Assembly (NCBI GenBank): GCA_963853835.1 | Contig: OY970830.1 | Coordinates: forward strand, 50,172,401-50,236,400 | DNA length: 64,000 bases | DNA from: Calendula officinalis | Lineage: Eukaryota > Streptophyta > Magnoliopsida > Asterales > Asteraceae | Direction: 5' to 3' | Shown: piece by piece, positions 33,147-45,060 of the stretch | Layout of the letters: every line of letters starts with the position of its first letter | Position numbering within the stretch: position 1 is the first letter of the stretch | Position numbers and translations under genes: made by a program | The notes under the pieces: model-generated | What the model saw: the letters and a program-made list of their open reading frames with translations, nothing else | What the model was told of the DNA's origin: nothing | Database searches by the model: none

Positions 33147-34413
33147 TTCTAAAAGGGCCACATACATCAGTATGTATGAGTCCAAGTAGATCATTGGCTC
33201 TTTCGCCTACATGGGAGAAAGGCTTGCGCGCCATTTTACAAGATATACAAGAAACACATTTATCAAATGATTCTGAATCATCTGATTTTATAAGTCCATC
33301 GTTTTGTAATTTTAAAACGCGTTTCTTGTTAACGTGGCAAAGACGACAATGCCATAGGTAAGTAGAATCCAAATTTTTCTTGGATTTCTTATTGCTACAT
33401 GTATAAATAGAACTACTGTTTGTGATACGATTATGCATGTCAATCTCAAAAATACCATCACAAGGAATAGCATTAAAATATAATACATTATCCTTCGAAA
33501 CTGAAATACCATAATCCGTAAAAGAGTGAATAAAATCATTATTCCACAAACATGAAAGCAATACTATACCCCTAGTAATACTAGGCGCATAGTGACAATT
33601 GTCCAATACAATAATTAAACCACTGGGAAGGATTAAATCATAGCTTCCTATAGCTTCGACCGGTGCACGCATTCCATTGCCCACGTACATGTCCAAAGCT
33701 CCATGGTTTAGCTTTCTACTTCCCCTTAGACCCTGCATGGTATTACAAATGTGAGTTCCACAACCAGTGTCATATACCCATGATTTTTTAAGGAAAGCAT
33801 ATAGTTCTATTGTGAAGATACCTGATGTGCTAGCCTTGCTAGCTTTGTTCTTCATCAACTCCGCCAGGTAGGCAGGACAATTCCTCCTCTAATGGCCTGT
33901 TTCACCGCAGTGATGGCAAGCAAGATCCTTAGCAGGATGCTCCTTATGAGTAGGTGGGGGAACCTTTGGCTTGGGCTTGTAAACTTGCTTTCCATTGCCT
34001 TGGCCCTTAGCACGTTTCTTGTAGTTGGCTACAAAGACTTTGTAGTCATCTTACAATGAGTTGAGTACAGTGTCAATTGCTAACTGCAATGGCACGTGGT
34101 GACCAAGTCTAGTAAGGTGATCAATGCGCACTTTTATTTTCATGACGTGTGCACCTACTGATGCTCCCTTAGCCATCTTGCAAGAAATGAGTGACCTACA
34201 ACCGTAAAATGCTTGTCTTGGTTCATTCTTTGCATCCTCGGCAGGAGCTTTCAACACGTTTCTTTCTCGGTCAATCCTATCCCTCTCTTGTCTGAGCATG
34301 ATATTAAAATCACGTCTCCAATTGAGGAAATTTGACCCAGTCATTTCTTTCTTTCCTAGAAAGAAACGTCGCGAGAGTTTGTTGTAAGTTATAATTGTGG
34401 TTGTTGCTGCCAT
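33147..34413 (-). pseudogene. Copia-B gag-protease-integrase, truncated, two nonsense codons
   Basis: One frame runs from ATG at 34413 down to the break near 33147. The gag start includes LGKKEMTGSNFLNWRRDFNIML. Gag looks internally shortened: about 120 codons reach the first stop, where related gag regions are longer. TAA at 34051-34053 and TAG at 33889-33891 interrupt it. The second falls inside the zinc knuckle CHHCGETGH-RRNCP, at the position usually held by Trp. Protease follows with DTGCGTHIC, then GAG-pre-integrase (STYLWHCRLCHVNKKR), a CVSCISCKM zinc site and the first catalytic Asp of integrase in HTDVCGPF. The remaining integrase, reverse transcriptase and RNase H are gone. The reading frame continues about 60 codons into satellite peptide to 32968. 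Confidence 0.85.
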
Positions 34414-36988
34414 CTACAAATCAAACCCAGTTTAATTAGTAATCATCAATAAACATTCTCTAAAATATATTATAAACCCATAATAAATATTTTAGGCCTA
34501 GGATCCATATATCACATTCTTGCCGCAAGGTTTGGGCACTTCCCGACGAGACATGCTGTTTCTGGTAGGTAACATCCTTACCGATCGTATCAAGACTTGA
34601 CACGATTCCTAGGGGTCGTATAATCTTTAGACTTATAACTTATTACAACTTTGTACAATCGAATTGTACATTTCTAAGTTAGTAATAAACTCTAGTATGT
34701 TTATTCTACTAAAGTACTTTTTGGGCCGGGACTCCCGATAATCACCAAAGTAGATCAGACCATCTAAGACAGTGCGATGTTCTGCGTCGGGACTCCCGAT
34801 TATCACAGAACCTTACCATCCCTAACACTCGCAATGATTTGAATCCATATCTAAGGTTCTTTATCCTTACAATATGAATATCGTTGAACTAGTGAGGTGT
34901 TCCATAGGTGGATAGTACTTAGATCTAAGATTTTCTTGGGTTTGTTTAAGTCTTGAACTAAACTTAAACCTTATTCCAATCTTAATCCTTGTTTAAAATG
35001 CGTGACTTGTGAATTCAAGAATTCTACAAGATACTTTTTTAAACCTTAAGAACTATTCTTTAAAACATATAGTTTCAAGAATTGCGCGACTTATATGTAT
35101 ACCTAAAACGAGGTGTACAAAACGTATTACTAGGTTTTGTGAAAAAGCTTATCTAGAGTAAAACTTACTTGTTTTATCTTTCTTGAAAAACTTTAAATCT
35201 TATGTTAAACTTTTAATTTTTTTCCGATTCATAAACTTGAATCATAAATCTAGTTTAACACACCTAGTTTTTCATATGTTAAATAATGAAATTTAAACAT
35301 TTGTTTTGACTTATTAGATTCGACCAAAACTTATGTCTTAGCGACACACTTATAAAAGTTGTGATTTTCTTGTGTAACTCCCACTAGCTCCAACAACCAT
35401 GGTGGAACTTGAGCAAACACAATCACCGGTCTATACTTGGTGAAAAACTAATAATCTTATTATATAAAGACTATATATAATAATTCTTAGTTTGTTTAAA
35501 CCTTTCTTATATTTAACTTGAACTCGTTAAATATAGGTTATAAAGTTCTCTTGTTATTTAACCTTTGATCATTAATCTAGCATCTTACATGACTTGTAAA
35601 ATACTTATATTATACTTGTATAATTATCTAGTTATAATAACTTATAACTTTATACACCTTATAATACTAATATATAACTTTGTATATTTCTAGTTCATCA
35701 TATAATTTCAACTTGTACAATTTCTAGTTATAATGGAATCATAACTTTGTACTTTCTAGTTTTAATTATATAATTAACTTATACAATAACTAGTTATATT
35801 TTTAACCTTTAAGATCAAAAATAACATTATGTTTTAATGTTCCATTTAATCTTGTATTTAATATATGTACATAAAATTACTTTTAAAATAATCTTATAAC
35901 ATTCTAATAAGAATATTACATCTAATTTATAGGTGTTTATTTTAATTTAAACTAATTAAAATACGTATAAACTTATTATTCCATTTAAAATTCATTTTAC
36001 CTTTTTAAATACTTAAAATCCAAAATATTATACACATAAATACATCTTGTTAATTTTAGGACTTAAAAATTAACACTTCTATTAATCCTTATTAATTAAA
36101 CCCTAATCTTGTTCTTGATCAATCAAAACTAGGGTTTTGACTTTCTTGATCAAAAACATTGTTTATTAAAACATTAATTCTAACTAATCCTATTTAAAAA
36201 ATAAACTTTGTTTAAATTCTAAGATAGATTATAACTCTAATAAATTTATTTAAACTTTTTAATTCAAACCTTCTTTAGACAATAAAGCTTTGTCTAAATT
36301 TCTAGGTTTAAAGAACTAGTTTCAATAAATCTACTAAAATAATAATTAAACCTATTAAACATGAACTTGTTTAATTATCTAGGTTTTAGATTATTATCCT
36401 AATTAATTCTTTTAAACAATTAAACTCAACTAGTTTAATGTTCTTGGTCCTAGATTATATCTAGGGTTTTCGAAATTTTTTCCAAGTCTAGGAAACTTTT
36501 CCACCAATTAAACTAAGCTAGTTTAACCAACTTGGTGTCCAAGTATCCTCCTAGATCTCGAAATCTTAGGGAAAAAGGAAAAAAAAGTCATTTTTGATCA
36601 ATTAAACCAAAACTTGGTTTAACATACTTGATCCTAGATTTTGAAGATCAATTAATTAAGGAAAGAATCCTCTTGATCAAAATTGTTGACAATCTTGATC
36701 CTAGGGTTCTACCTAATTCCAAAAATTCTAGGGTTAGGGAAAGAAACCTTTTGATCAATTAAACAAATCTTGTTTAACATACTCGATCCGAGGGTTCTTT
36801 GCCTTATACGAAATTTATGGGGTTTTCTAGAATCCTTTTTGACCAATTAAACTTAACTAGTTTAACATACTTGGTCCTGGTTCTTACCCTTTTTCGTGAG
36901 TTAAGAAAAAGAAGAAAAAGATGGAACAAAAAAAAAACTTAAAAAATAAACAAACTTTGTTAATCTAGTTTAGATCTCTAAACCAGTC
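34414..36988 (-). other. Copia-B untranslated leader, AT-rich
   Basis: About 2.6 kb between primer site and gag holds no ORF of note and is strongly AT-rich, especially 35500-36450. Two copies of CGGGACTCCCGATWATCAC lie about 60 bp apart near 34727 and 34787. A degenerate tandem array sits at 36418-36890. Long leaders are known in several plant Copia lineages. Nothing here looks like a host gene. Confidence 0.6.
36418..36890 (-). repeat. Degenerate tandem repeats in Copia-B leader
   Basis: CAATTAAAC followed by a TTAAACT/AGTTTAA inverted pair and a TTGRTCCTAG word recurs at about 36418, 36504, 36599, 36756 and 36844, spaced roughly 86-157 bp, with a weaker copy near 36650. The position next to the primer site makes a packaging or primer-related role possible, though this is only inferred. 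Confidence 0.55.
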
Positions 36989-36999
36989 TCTGATACCAC
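36989..36999 (-). other. Primer-binding site of Copia-B (tRNA-iMet)
   Basis: On the minus strand TGGTATCAGAG starts one base after the LTR end. It matches the usual initiator-methionine primer site for 11 bases. Confidence 0.88.
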
Positions 37000-37000
37000 T

Positions 37001-38124
37001 GAAGGGTTTCATTGACACTGGTTGACCACTTGGGTCAACCTCCTAGATCACTTGGTTCGAACCATGCTGATCAAGAACATGAACTTGTTCTTGACTGGTC
37101 AAAACCAACTAGCTAATTTAATCCCTAAACGCGGAAGTGGGATTAAACTTAATTCTTAAACCCTAAAGGATTAGGATCTTGGAAATCTAGATTAGATTAA
37201 CAAGGAAGAAACCTTGTACGAAAAACTCGAACACCCACACACCCTTGTGGTATTCAACGGCCAACCAAGAACCCTAGGGTTCTTGGTGGTCGAATTCGGC
37301 CAAGAGGGAGAAGGATGAAAAGGGTTTCCCAAAACATACCTTGTTGTTTGCTTAAGATAGATCCACTGATGATGAACAAATCGAGTGATCTTCTAGTTGA
37401 TCCTTATATTGATCTTCGATCTTCAAGACTTGAAGAATACGAAGAATGAACGAAGAACACGAAGAACAATTGAAGAACACAAAGCTTGTGTTCTTCCTTG
37501 TTGGTGTTCGGCCGAAAAGGGGACAAGGGAGGGGCTAGGGTTTCGTGTATGGTGATCAAGGAATAAGGGAACCCCATGCCTTCTATTTATAATAGAAGGA
37601 ATTTCATGTAGGGCCCTTCTAGTTTAATTAAGATCAATCTCTTAATTAAACTTATCTTTTACACATTAAACCCTTGTAGTTTATCTAGTTATTATTGTTA
37701 CATATGATTATTAAAGGTCTAGTATTATACACTCATATATATTTCGCGTATGTTACATATACGAAATATATACTTGTATTCAATACTTTTAATAATTAAT
37801 TAGACAATAATATTATCTAACACCATATGATTTAATAGCTTTAAATCATATTATGGATAATCTATAATTAACACATTGTATATTTACTCAACTAGTAAAT
37901 GTACAAATACTTGTATTAATTAGTTAGATAAAATAATCTAGTAACAAGTCAAACTTGACTTAATACTTAACATGATTCATAAATGACTATTATGAATCAA
38001 TCCTCTTCCAAGTATCATTACATGTCTTACTCGTATTACATGCACTCACCGGTGTGACCCTTAAGTGTTTCGTAGGCATGGATATATCATCATAGGTTGA
38101 CTAACTGTGCACATAAATCCTTCA
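37001..38124 (-). repeat. Copia-B 5' LTR
   Basis: The 1124-bp LTR reads TGAAGGATTT at its start and AACCCTTCA at its end on the minus strand, giving the inverted ends TGAAGG/CCTTCA. The primer site adjoins its inner end, and satellite (CCTGGAGCC) adjoins its outer end. A TATA box lies at 37584-37592. The outer 383 bp are repeated at 41600-41982. Confidence 0.88.
37581..37599 (-). promoter_or_regulatory. Copia-B LTR TATA box inside inverted repeat
   Basis: The minus strand reads TATAAATAG at 37584-37592. It is enclosed by 8-bp arms CTTCTATT and AATAGAAG with a 3-nt spacer. The arrangement parallels the Copia-A promoter although the sequences are otherwise unrelated. Confidence 0.6.
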
Positions 38125-41100
38125 CCTGGAGCCTTGAGTGTTGAGCCTTAATCCTTGAGCCTTGAGCCTTGAACCTTGAGGCTTGATCCTTGAGCCTTGA
38201 GCCTTGAGCCTTGACCCTTGATCATTGACCCTTCAGCGTTGACCATAGAGCCTTGATCCTCTAGCCTTGTGCCTTGAGCCTTGAGTCTTAAGCCTTGAGT
38301 CTTAATCCTTGAGTCTTGAGCCTTGACCCTTGAGCCTTAAGCCATGAGCCATGATCCTTGAGCCTTGAGTCTTGAGCCTTGAGCCTTGAGCCTTGACACT
38401 TGAGCCCTGAGCCTTGACTCTTGACCCTTGCGCCTTGAGCCTTGCGGCTTGAGCCTCGAGCCTCGAGCCTTGAGACTTGAGCCTTGAGCCTTGAGCCTTG
38501 AGCCTTGAGCCTTGAGCCTTGAGCCTTGAGCCTTGAGCCTTGAGCCTTGAGCCTTGAGCCTTGAGCCTTGAGCCTTGAGCCTTGAGCCTTGAGCCTTGAG
38601 CCTTGAGCCTTGAGCCTTGAGCCTTGAGCCTTGAGCCTTGAGCCTTGAGCCTTGAGCCTTGAGCCTTGAGCCTTGAGCCTTGAGCCTTGAGCCTTGAAAC
38701 TTGAGACTTGAGCCTTCACTCTTGACCTTTGCACCTTGAGCCTTGCGCCTTGAGACTAGAGACTTGAGTGTTGAGACTAGAGCCTTGAGCCGCCTTGACC
38801 CTTGAGCGTTGAGCGTTGAGCGTCGAGCAATGACCCTTGAGTGTTGAGCCTTGAGCGTTGAGCCTTGAGCAATGACCCTTGAGTGTTGAGCCTTGAGCGT
38901 TTAGCCTTGAGCCTTGAACCTTTAGCCTTGAGCCTTGAGCCTTGAACCTTTAGCCTTGAGCCATGAGCCTTGAGTCGTGAGCCTTTTCCCTTGAGCATTG
39001 ACCATTGAGCGTTGAGCGATGAGCCTTGAGCCTTGAGCCTTGGGCCTTGACCCTTGAACCTTGAGCCTTGAGCCTTGAGCCTTGAGACTTGAGCCTTGAG
39101 CCTCGAGCCTTGAGCATTGAGCCTTGAGCCTTGAGCCTTAAGCCTTGACCCTTGAGAATTGACCCTTTAGCGTTGAGCCTTGAGCCTTGAGCCTTGAGCC
39201 TTGAGCCTCGAGCCTTGAGCCTCGAGCCTTGAGCCTTTAGCCTTTAGCCTTGAGCCTTGATCCTCTAGCGTTGAGCCTTGAGCCTTGAAACTTGAGACTT
39301 GAGCCTTGACTCTTGACCCTTGCGCCGTCAGCCTTGCGTCTTGAGCCTGGAGCCTTGAGGCTCGAGCCTCGAGCCTCGAGCCTTGAGCCTTGAGCGTTGA
39401 GCCTTGAGCCTTGACCTTTGAGCGTTGACCCTTGAGCGTTGACCCTTGAGCATTGACCCTTGAGCATTGACCCTTGAGCCTTGACCCTTGAGCATTGACC
39501 CTTGAGCATTGACCCTTGAGCCTTGACCCTTGAGCCTTGAGCCTTTAGCCTCAACCCTTGAGCCTTAAGCCTTGAGACATGAGCGTTGAGCCTTGAGCCA
39601 TGAGCCTTGAGCCTTGATCCTCTAGCGTTGAGCCTTGAGCCTTGAGCCTTGAAACTTTAGACTTGAGCCTTGACTCTTGACCCTTGCGCCGTCAGCCTTG
39701 CGTCTTGAGCCTTGAGCCTTGAGCCTTGAGCGCCGAGCCTTGACCCTTGAGCGTTGACCCTTGAGCATTTACCCTTGAGCATTGACCCTTGAGCCTTGAC
39801 CCTTGAGCCTTGAGCTTTGAGCGTTGAGCCTTGGGCCTTAAGCCTTGACCCTTGAGAACTGACCCTTTAGCGTTGAGCCTTGAGCCTTCAGCCTTGAGCC
39901 TAGAGCCTTGAGCCTTTAGCCTTTAGCCTTTAGCCTTGCGTCTTGAGCCTTGAGCCTTGACCCTTGAGCGTTGAGCCTTGACCCTTGAGCGTTGACCCTT
40001 GAGCATTTACCCTTGAGCATTGACCCTTGAGCCTTGACCCTTGAGCCTTGAGCCTTGAGCGTTGAGCCTTGGGCCTTAAGCCTTGACCCTTAAGAACTGA
40101 CCCTTTAGCGTTGAGCCTTGAGCCTTCAGCCTTGAGCCTAGAGCCTTGAGCCTTTAGCCTTGAGCCTTGAGCCTTGAGCCTTGAGCCTTGAGCCTTGAGC
40201 CTTGAGCCTTGAGCTTTGAGCCTTGGGCCTTAAGCCTTGACCCTTGAGAACTGACCCTTTAGCGTTGAGCCTTGAGCCTTCAGCCTTGAGCCTAGAGCCT
40301 TGAGCCTTTAGCCTTTAGCCTTGATCCTTGAGCCATGAGCCTTGAGCCTTGATCCTCTAGCCTTGAGCCTCGAGCCTTGAGCGTTGAGCCTTGAGCCTTG
40401 AGCGTTGAGCATTGACCCTTGAGCATTGACCCTTGAGCATTGTCCCTTGAGCCTTGACCCTTGAGCATTGACCCTTGAGCATTGACCCTTGAGCCTTGAC
40501 CCTTGAGCCTTGACCCTTGAGCCTTGAGCCTTTAGCCTTTAGCCTCGACCCTTGAGCCTTAAGCGTTGAGCCATGAGCCTTGAGCCTTGTGCCTTGAGTT
40601 TTAATCCATGAGTCTTGAGCCTTTAGCCTTTAGCCTCGACCCTTGAGCCTTAAGCCTTGAGCCATGAGGCTTGTGCCTTGAGTATTAATCCATGAGTCTT
40701 GAGCCTTGAGTCTTTATCCTTGACCCTTGAGCCTTAAGCCTTGAGCCATGAGCCTTGAGCCTTGTGCCTTGATCCTCTAGCCTTGAGCTTTGAGCCTTGA
40801 GCCTTGAGCCTTGAGCCTTGAGCCTTGAGCCTTGAGCCTTGAGCCTTGAGCTTTGAGCCTTGAGCTTTGAGCCTTGAGCCTAGAGCCTTGAGCCTTGAGC
40901 CTTGAGCCTTGAGCCTTGACACTTGAGCCTTGAACCTTGACTCATACCCTTGCGCCTTGAGCCTTGCGGCTTGAGCCTCGAGCCTTAAAATTTGCACCTT
41001 GACCCTTGAGCGTTCGCCCTTGAGCCTTGAGCCTTTACCCTTGAACCTTGAGCCTTGAGCCTTGAGCCTTGAGCCTTGAGCCTTGAGCCATGAGCCTTGA

Positions 41101-41599
41101 GCCTTGAGCCTTGAGCCTGGAGCCTTGAGCCTTGAGCCTTGAGCCTTGTGCCTTGAGCCTTGTGCCTTGAGCCTTGAGCCTTAAGCCTTGAGCCTTGAGC
41201 CTTGAGCCTTGAGCCTTGAGCCTTGAGCCTTGAGCCTTGAGCCTTGACACTTGAGCCTTGAGCCTTGACTCATACCGTTGCGCCTTGAGCCTTGCGCCTT
41301 GAGCCTCGAGCCTCGAGCCTTAAAACTTGAGCCTTGAGCCTTGACCCTTGAGCGTTCACCCTTGAGCCTTGAGCCTTGAGCCTTGAGCCTTGAGCATTGA
41401 GCCTTGAGCGTTGAGCGTTGAGCGTTGAGCCTTGAGCCTTGACCCTTGAGCGTTGGCCCTTGAGCCTTGACCCTTGAGCATTGACCCTTGAGCCTTGACT
41501 CTTGAGCATTGACCCTTGAGCATTGACCCTTGAGCCTTGACCCTTGAGCCTTGAGCCTTTAGCCTCAACCCTTGAGCCTTAAGCCTTGAGACATGAGCC
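38125..41599 (+). repeat. Heptamer satellite, third block (copy 1 of tandem duplication)
   Basis: Satellite in the same orientation. It contains a long run of about 34 perfect or near-perfect units at 38470-38695 and the GCCGCC landmark at 38789. Landmarks here reappear about 3.85 kb downstream in the same order: GAGTCGTGAGCC, GAGAATTGACCC, GCGCCGTCAGCC and TTTTAATCCATGAGTC. It is the satellite part of the first copy of a roughly 3.86-kb tandem duplication. No gene is visible. Confidence 0.93.
40602..40606. other. Empty insertion site corresponding to the solo LTR
   Basis: TTTTAATCCATGAGTC is uninterrupted here in copy 1 of the tandem duplication. The same word in copy 2 is split by the solo LTR with TAATC duplicated. 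This fixes the order of events: duplication first, insertion second. Confidence 0.75.
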
Positions 41600-41982
41600 T
41601 TTCGTGTATGTTACATATACGAAATATATACTTGTATTCAATACTTTTAATAATTAATTAGACAATAATATTATCTAACACCATATGATTTAATAGCTTT
41701 AAATCATATTATGGATAATCTATAATTAACACATTGTATATTTACTCAACTAGTAAATGTACAAATACTTGTATTAATTAGTTAGATAAAATAATCTAGT
41801 AACAAGTCAAACTTGACTTAATACTTAACATGATTCATAAGTGACTATTATGAATCAATCCTCTTCCAAGTATCATTACATGTCTTACTCGTATTACATG
41901 CACTCACCGGTGTGACCCTTAAGTGTTTCGTAGGCATGGATGTATCATCATAGGTTGACTAACTGTGCACATAAATCCTTCA
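41600..41982 (-). repeat. Partial Copia-B LTR copy
   Basis: Matches 37742-38124 almost perfectly and ends in the same CCTTCA terminus with the same satellite flank, CCTGGAGCCTTGAGTG. Because the flank is shared as well, it arose by duplication of DNA, not by a second insertion. Confidence 0.9.
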
Positions 41983-44457
41983 CCTGGAGCCTTGAGTGTT
42001 GAGCCTTAATCCTTGAGCCTTGAGCCTTGAACCTTGAGGCTTGATCCTTGAGCCTTGAGCCTTGAGCCTTGACCCTTGATCATTGACCCTTCAGCGTTGA
42101 CCCTAGAGCCTTGATCCTCTAGCCTTGTGCCTTGAGCCTTGAGTCTTAAGCCTTGAGTCTTAATCCTTGAGTCTTGAGCCTTGACCCTTGAGCCTTAAGC
42201 CATGAGCCATGAGCCATGATCCTTGAACCTTGTGCCTTAATCCTTGAGCCTTGAGCCTTGAGCCTTGAGCCTTGAGCCTTGAGCCTTGACACTTGAGCCC
42301 TGAGCCTTGACTCTTGACCCTTGCGCCTTGAGCCTTGCGGCTGGAGCCTCGAGCCTCGAGCCTTGAGACTTGAGCCTTGAGCCTTGAGCCTTGAGCCTTG
42401 AGCCTTAAGCCTTGAGCCTTGAGCCTTGAGCCTTGAGGCTTGAGCCTTGTGCCTTGATCCTTGAGCCTTGAGCCTTGAGCCTTGAGCCTTGAGCCTTGAG
42501 CCTTGAGCCTTGAGCCTTGAGCCTTGAGCCTTGAGCCTTGAGCCTTGAGCCTTGAGCCTTGAGCCTTGAGCCTTGAGCCTTGAGCCTTGAAACTTGAGAC
42601 TAGAGACTTGAGCGTTGAGACTAGAGCCTTGAGCCGCCTTGACCCTTGAGCGTTGAGCATTGAGCGTCGAGCAATGACCCTTGAGTGTTGAGCCTTGAGC
42701 CTTGAGCAATGACCCTTGAGTGTTGAGCCTTGAGCGTTTAGCCTTGAGCCTTGAACCTTTAGCCTTGAGCCTTGAGCCTTGAGCCTTGAACCTTTAGCGT
42801 TGACCCTTGAGCCTTGAGTCGTGAGCCTTGTCCCTTGAGCATTGACCATTGAGCGTTGAGCGATGAGCCTTGAGCCTTGAGCCTTGGGCCTTGACCCTTG
42901 AACCTTGAGCCTTGAGCCTTGAGCCTTGAGACTTGAGCCTTGACCCTTGAGCCTTGAGCATTGAGCCTTGAGCCTTGAGCCTTAAGCCTTGACCCTTGAG
43001 AATTGACCCTTTAGCGTTGAGCCTTGAGCCTTGAGCCTTGAGCCTTGAGCCTTGAGCCTTGAGCCTTGAGCCTTGAGCCTTGAGCCTCGAGCCTTGAACC
43101 TTTAGCCTTTAGCCTTTAGCCTTGAGCCATGAGCCTTGAGCCTTGATCCTCTAGCGTTGAGCCTTGAGCCTTGAAACTTGAGACTTGAGCCTTGACTCTT
43201 GATCCTTGCGCCGTCAGCCTTGCGTCTTGAGCCTTGAGCCTGGAGGCTCGAGCCTCGAGCCTCGAGCCTTGAGCCTTGAGTGTTGAGCCTTGAGCCTTGA
43301 CCTTTGAGCGTTGACCCTTGAGCGTTGACCCTTGAGCATTGACCCTTGAGCCTTGACCCTTGAGCATTGACCCTTGAGCATTGACCCTTGAGCCTTGACC
43401 CTTGGGCCTTGAGCCTTTAGCCTCAACCCTTGAGCCTTAAGCCTTGAGACATGAGGGTTGAGCCTTGAGCCATGAGCCTTGAGCCTTGATCCTCTAGCGT
43501 TGAGCCTTGAGCCTTGATCCTTGAAACTTGAGACTTGAGCCTTGACTCTTGACCCTTGCGCCGTCAGCCTTGCGTCTTGAGCCTTGAGCCTTGAGCCTTG
43601 ACCCTTGAGCCTTGACCCTTGAGCGTTGACCCTTGAGCATTTACCCTTGAGCATTGACCCTTGAGCCTTGACCCTTGAGCCTTGAGCTTTGAGCGTTGAG
43701 CCTTGGGCCTTAAGCCTTGACCCTTGAGAACTGACCCTTTAGCGTTGAGCCTTGAGCCTTCAGCCTTGAGCCTAGAGCCTTGAGCCTTTAGCCTTTAGCC
43801 TTGAGCCTTGCGTCTTGAGCGTTGAGCCTTGACCCTTGAGCGTTGAGCCTTGACCCTTGAGTGTTGACCCTTGAGCATTTACCCTTGAGCATTGACCCTT
43901 GAGCCTTGACCCTTGAGCCTTGAGCCTTGAGCCTTGAGCGTTGAGCCTTGGGCCTTAAGCCTTGACCCTTGAGAACTGACCCTTTAGCGTTGAGCCTTGA
44001 GCCTTCAGCCTTGAGCCTAGAGCCTTGAGCCTTTAGCCTTTAGCCTTTAGCCTTGAGCCTTGAGCCTTGAGCCTTGAGCTTTGAGCCTTGGGCCTTAAGC
44101 CTTGACCCTTGAGAACTGACCCTTTAGCGTTGAGCCTTGAGCCTTCAGCCTTGAACCTAGAGCCTTGAGCCTTTAGCCTTTAGCCTTGAGCCTTGAGCCA
44201 TGACCCTTGAGCCTTGATCCTCTAGCCTTGAGCCTCGAGCCTTGAGCGTTGAGCCTTGAGCATTGACCCTTGAGCATTGACCCTTGAGCATTGTCCCTTG
44301 AGCCTTGACCCTTGAGCATTGACCCTTGAGCATTGACCCTTGAGCCTTGACCCTTGAGCGTTGACCCTTGAGCCTTGAGCCTTGAGCCTTTAGCCTCGAC
44401 CCTTGAGCCTTAAGTGTTGAGCCATGAGCCTTGAGCCTTGTGCCTTCAGTTTTAATC
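41983..44457 (+). repeat. Heptamer satellite, fourth block (copy 2)
   Basis: Repeats the landmark order of 38125-40606, with GCCGCC at 42633, GCGCCGTCAGCC near 43200 and 43560, and TTTTAATC at the end where the solo LTR inserted. Same orientation; no gene seen. Confidence 0.93.
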
Positions 44458-44816
44458 TGTAACACCCTAAAATTTACAAGATTTTTAAAATTTTTGAAAA
44501 CAAAATTATAATCAAAAGGTCCCATAAATAAATCTCAGATATTAATATTTAACATTTAAAACGTATTTATTGCGGAAATAGTTAAGATGAAGTAAAGTGT
44601 TTTAAAATATTAAATGATGTCCACATCAGTAATGAAAAGATACAGCGGTCAACCGTCCACCTTCTCCTTTCCTTTGCTGGTACCTGAAACAATGTGGGGG
44701 AAAGTTTGGGTCAGCTGGGGAAGCTGAGTGAATAATTCTCAAAATGCAAACAATCATAACATACAACACATGAGGGCACATCGGTGTACTCCTACTCAGA
44801 ATCTACTCGATTAATT

Positions 44817-44890
44817 ACTCAGATTTATTTCTCAGATTTTATTACTCAGATTTATTTCCCAGATTTTTATTACTCAGATTTTATTTATAT
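44817..44890. repeat. Short tandem repeat in solo LTR
   Basis: CTCAGATTT followed by a TATT-rich tail repeats about four times at roughly 18-bp spacing. CTCAGAT words continue sporadically through 45340. Confidence 0.6.
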
Positions 44891-44950
44891 AGCGCGCTAG
44901 TGTGACTTGGGGCGAGAGATCAACCTCGACCCGCCTCACACCACCTCAAC

Positions 44951-45060
44951 ACATGTACTCTTCGGTGTTGAGTCAAAAAGGCCTGGCACCAGTACTCTTC
45001 GGTGCCAAGTCAAAACGTCTGACACCAGTGCTCTTCGGTGTCAAGTCAGATATAAACTCA
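44951..45060. repeat. 36-37 bp minisatellite in solo LTR
   Basis: Three units start at about 44951, 44988 and 45024, each with TACTCTTCGGTG or GCTCTTCGGTG followed by AGTCA. This is internal LTR variation. Confidence 0.65.

Larger units (their letters stand above)
33147..38124 (-). mobile_element. Copia-B: 3'-truncated LTR retrotransposon
   Basis: On the minus strand this fragment has a 5' LTR (37001-38124), a primer site, a long untranslated leader, gag, protease and the first part of integrase, then stops abruptly against satellite near 33147. The 3' half of pol and the 3' LTR are missing, so no target-site duplication can be assigned. Protease (VYDTGCGTHIC), GAG-pre-integrase and HTDVCGPF integrase motifs place it in Copia, in a different lineage from Copia-A. 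The break point reads in frame into satellite, giving a chimeric minus-strand ORF. Confidence 0.9.

Noticed and set aside
41600..41982. An independent second Copia-B-like insertion (solo LTR).
   Set aside because: It begins in mid-LTR, lacks a target-site duplication and shares the satellite flank with the first copy, so DNA duplication explains it better.
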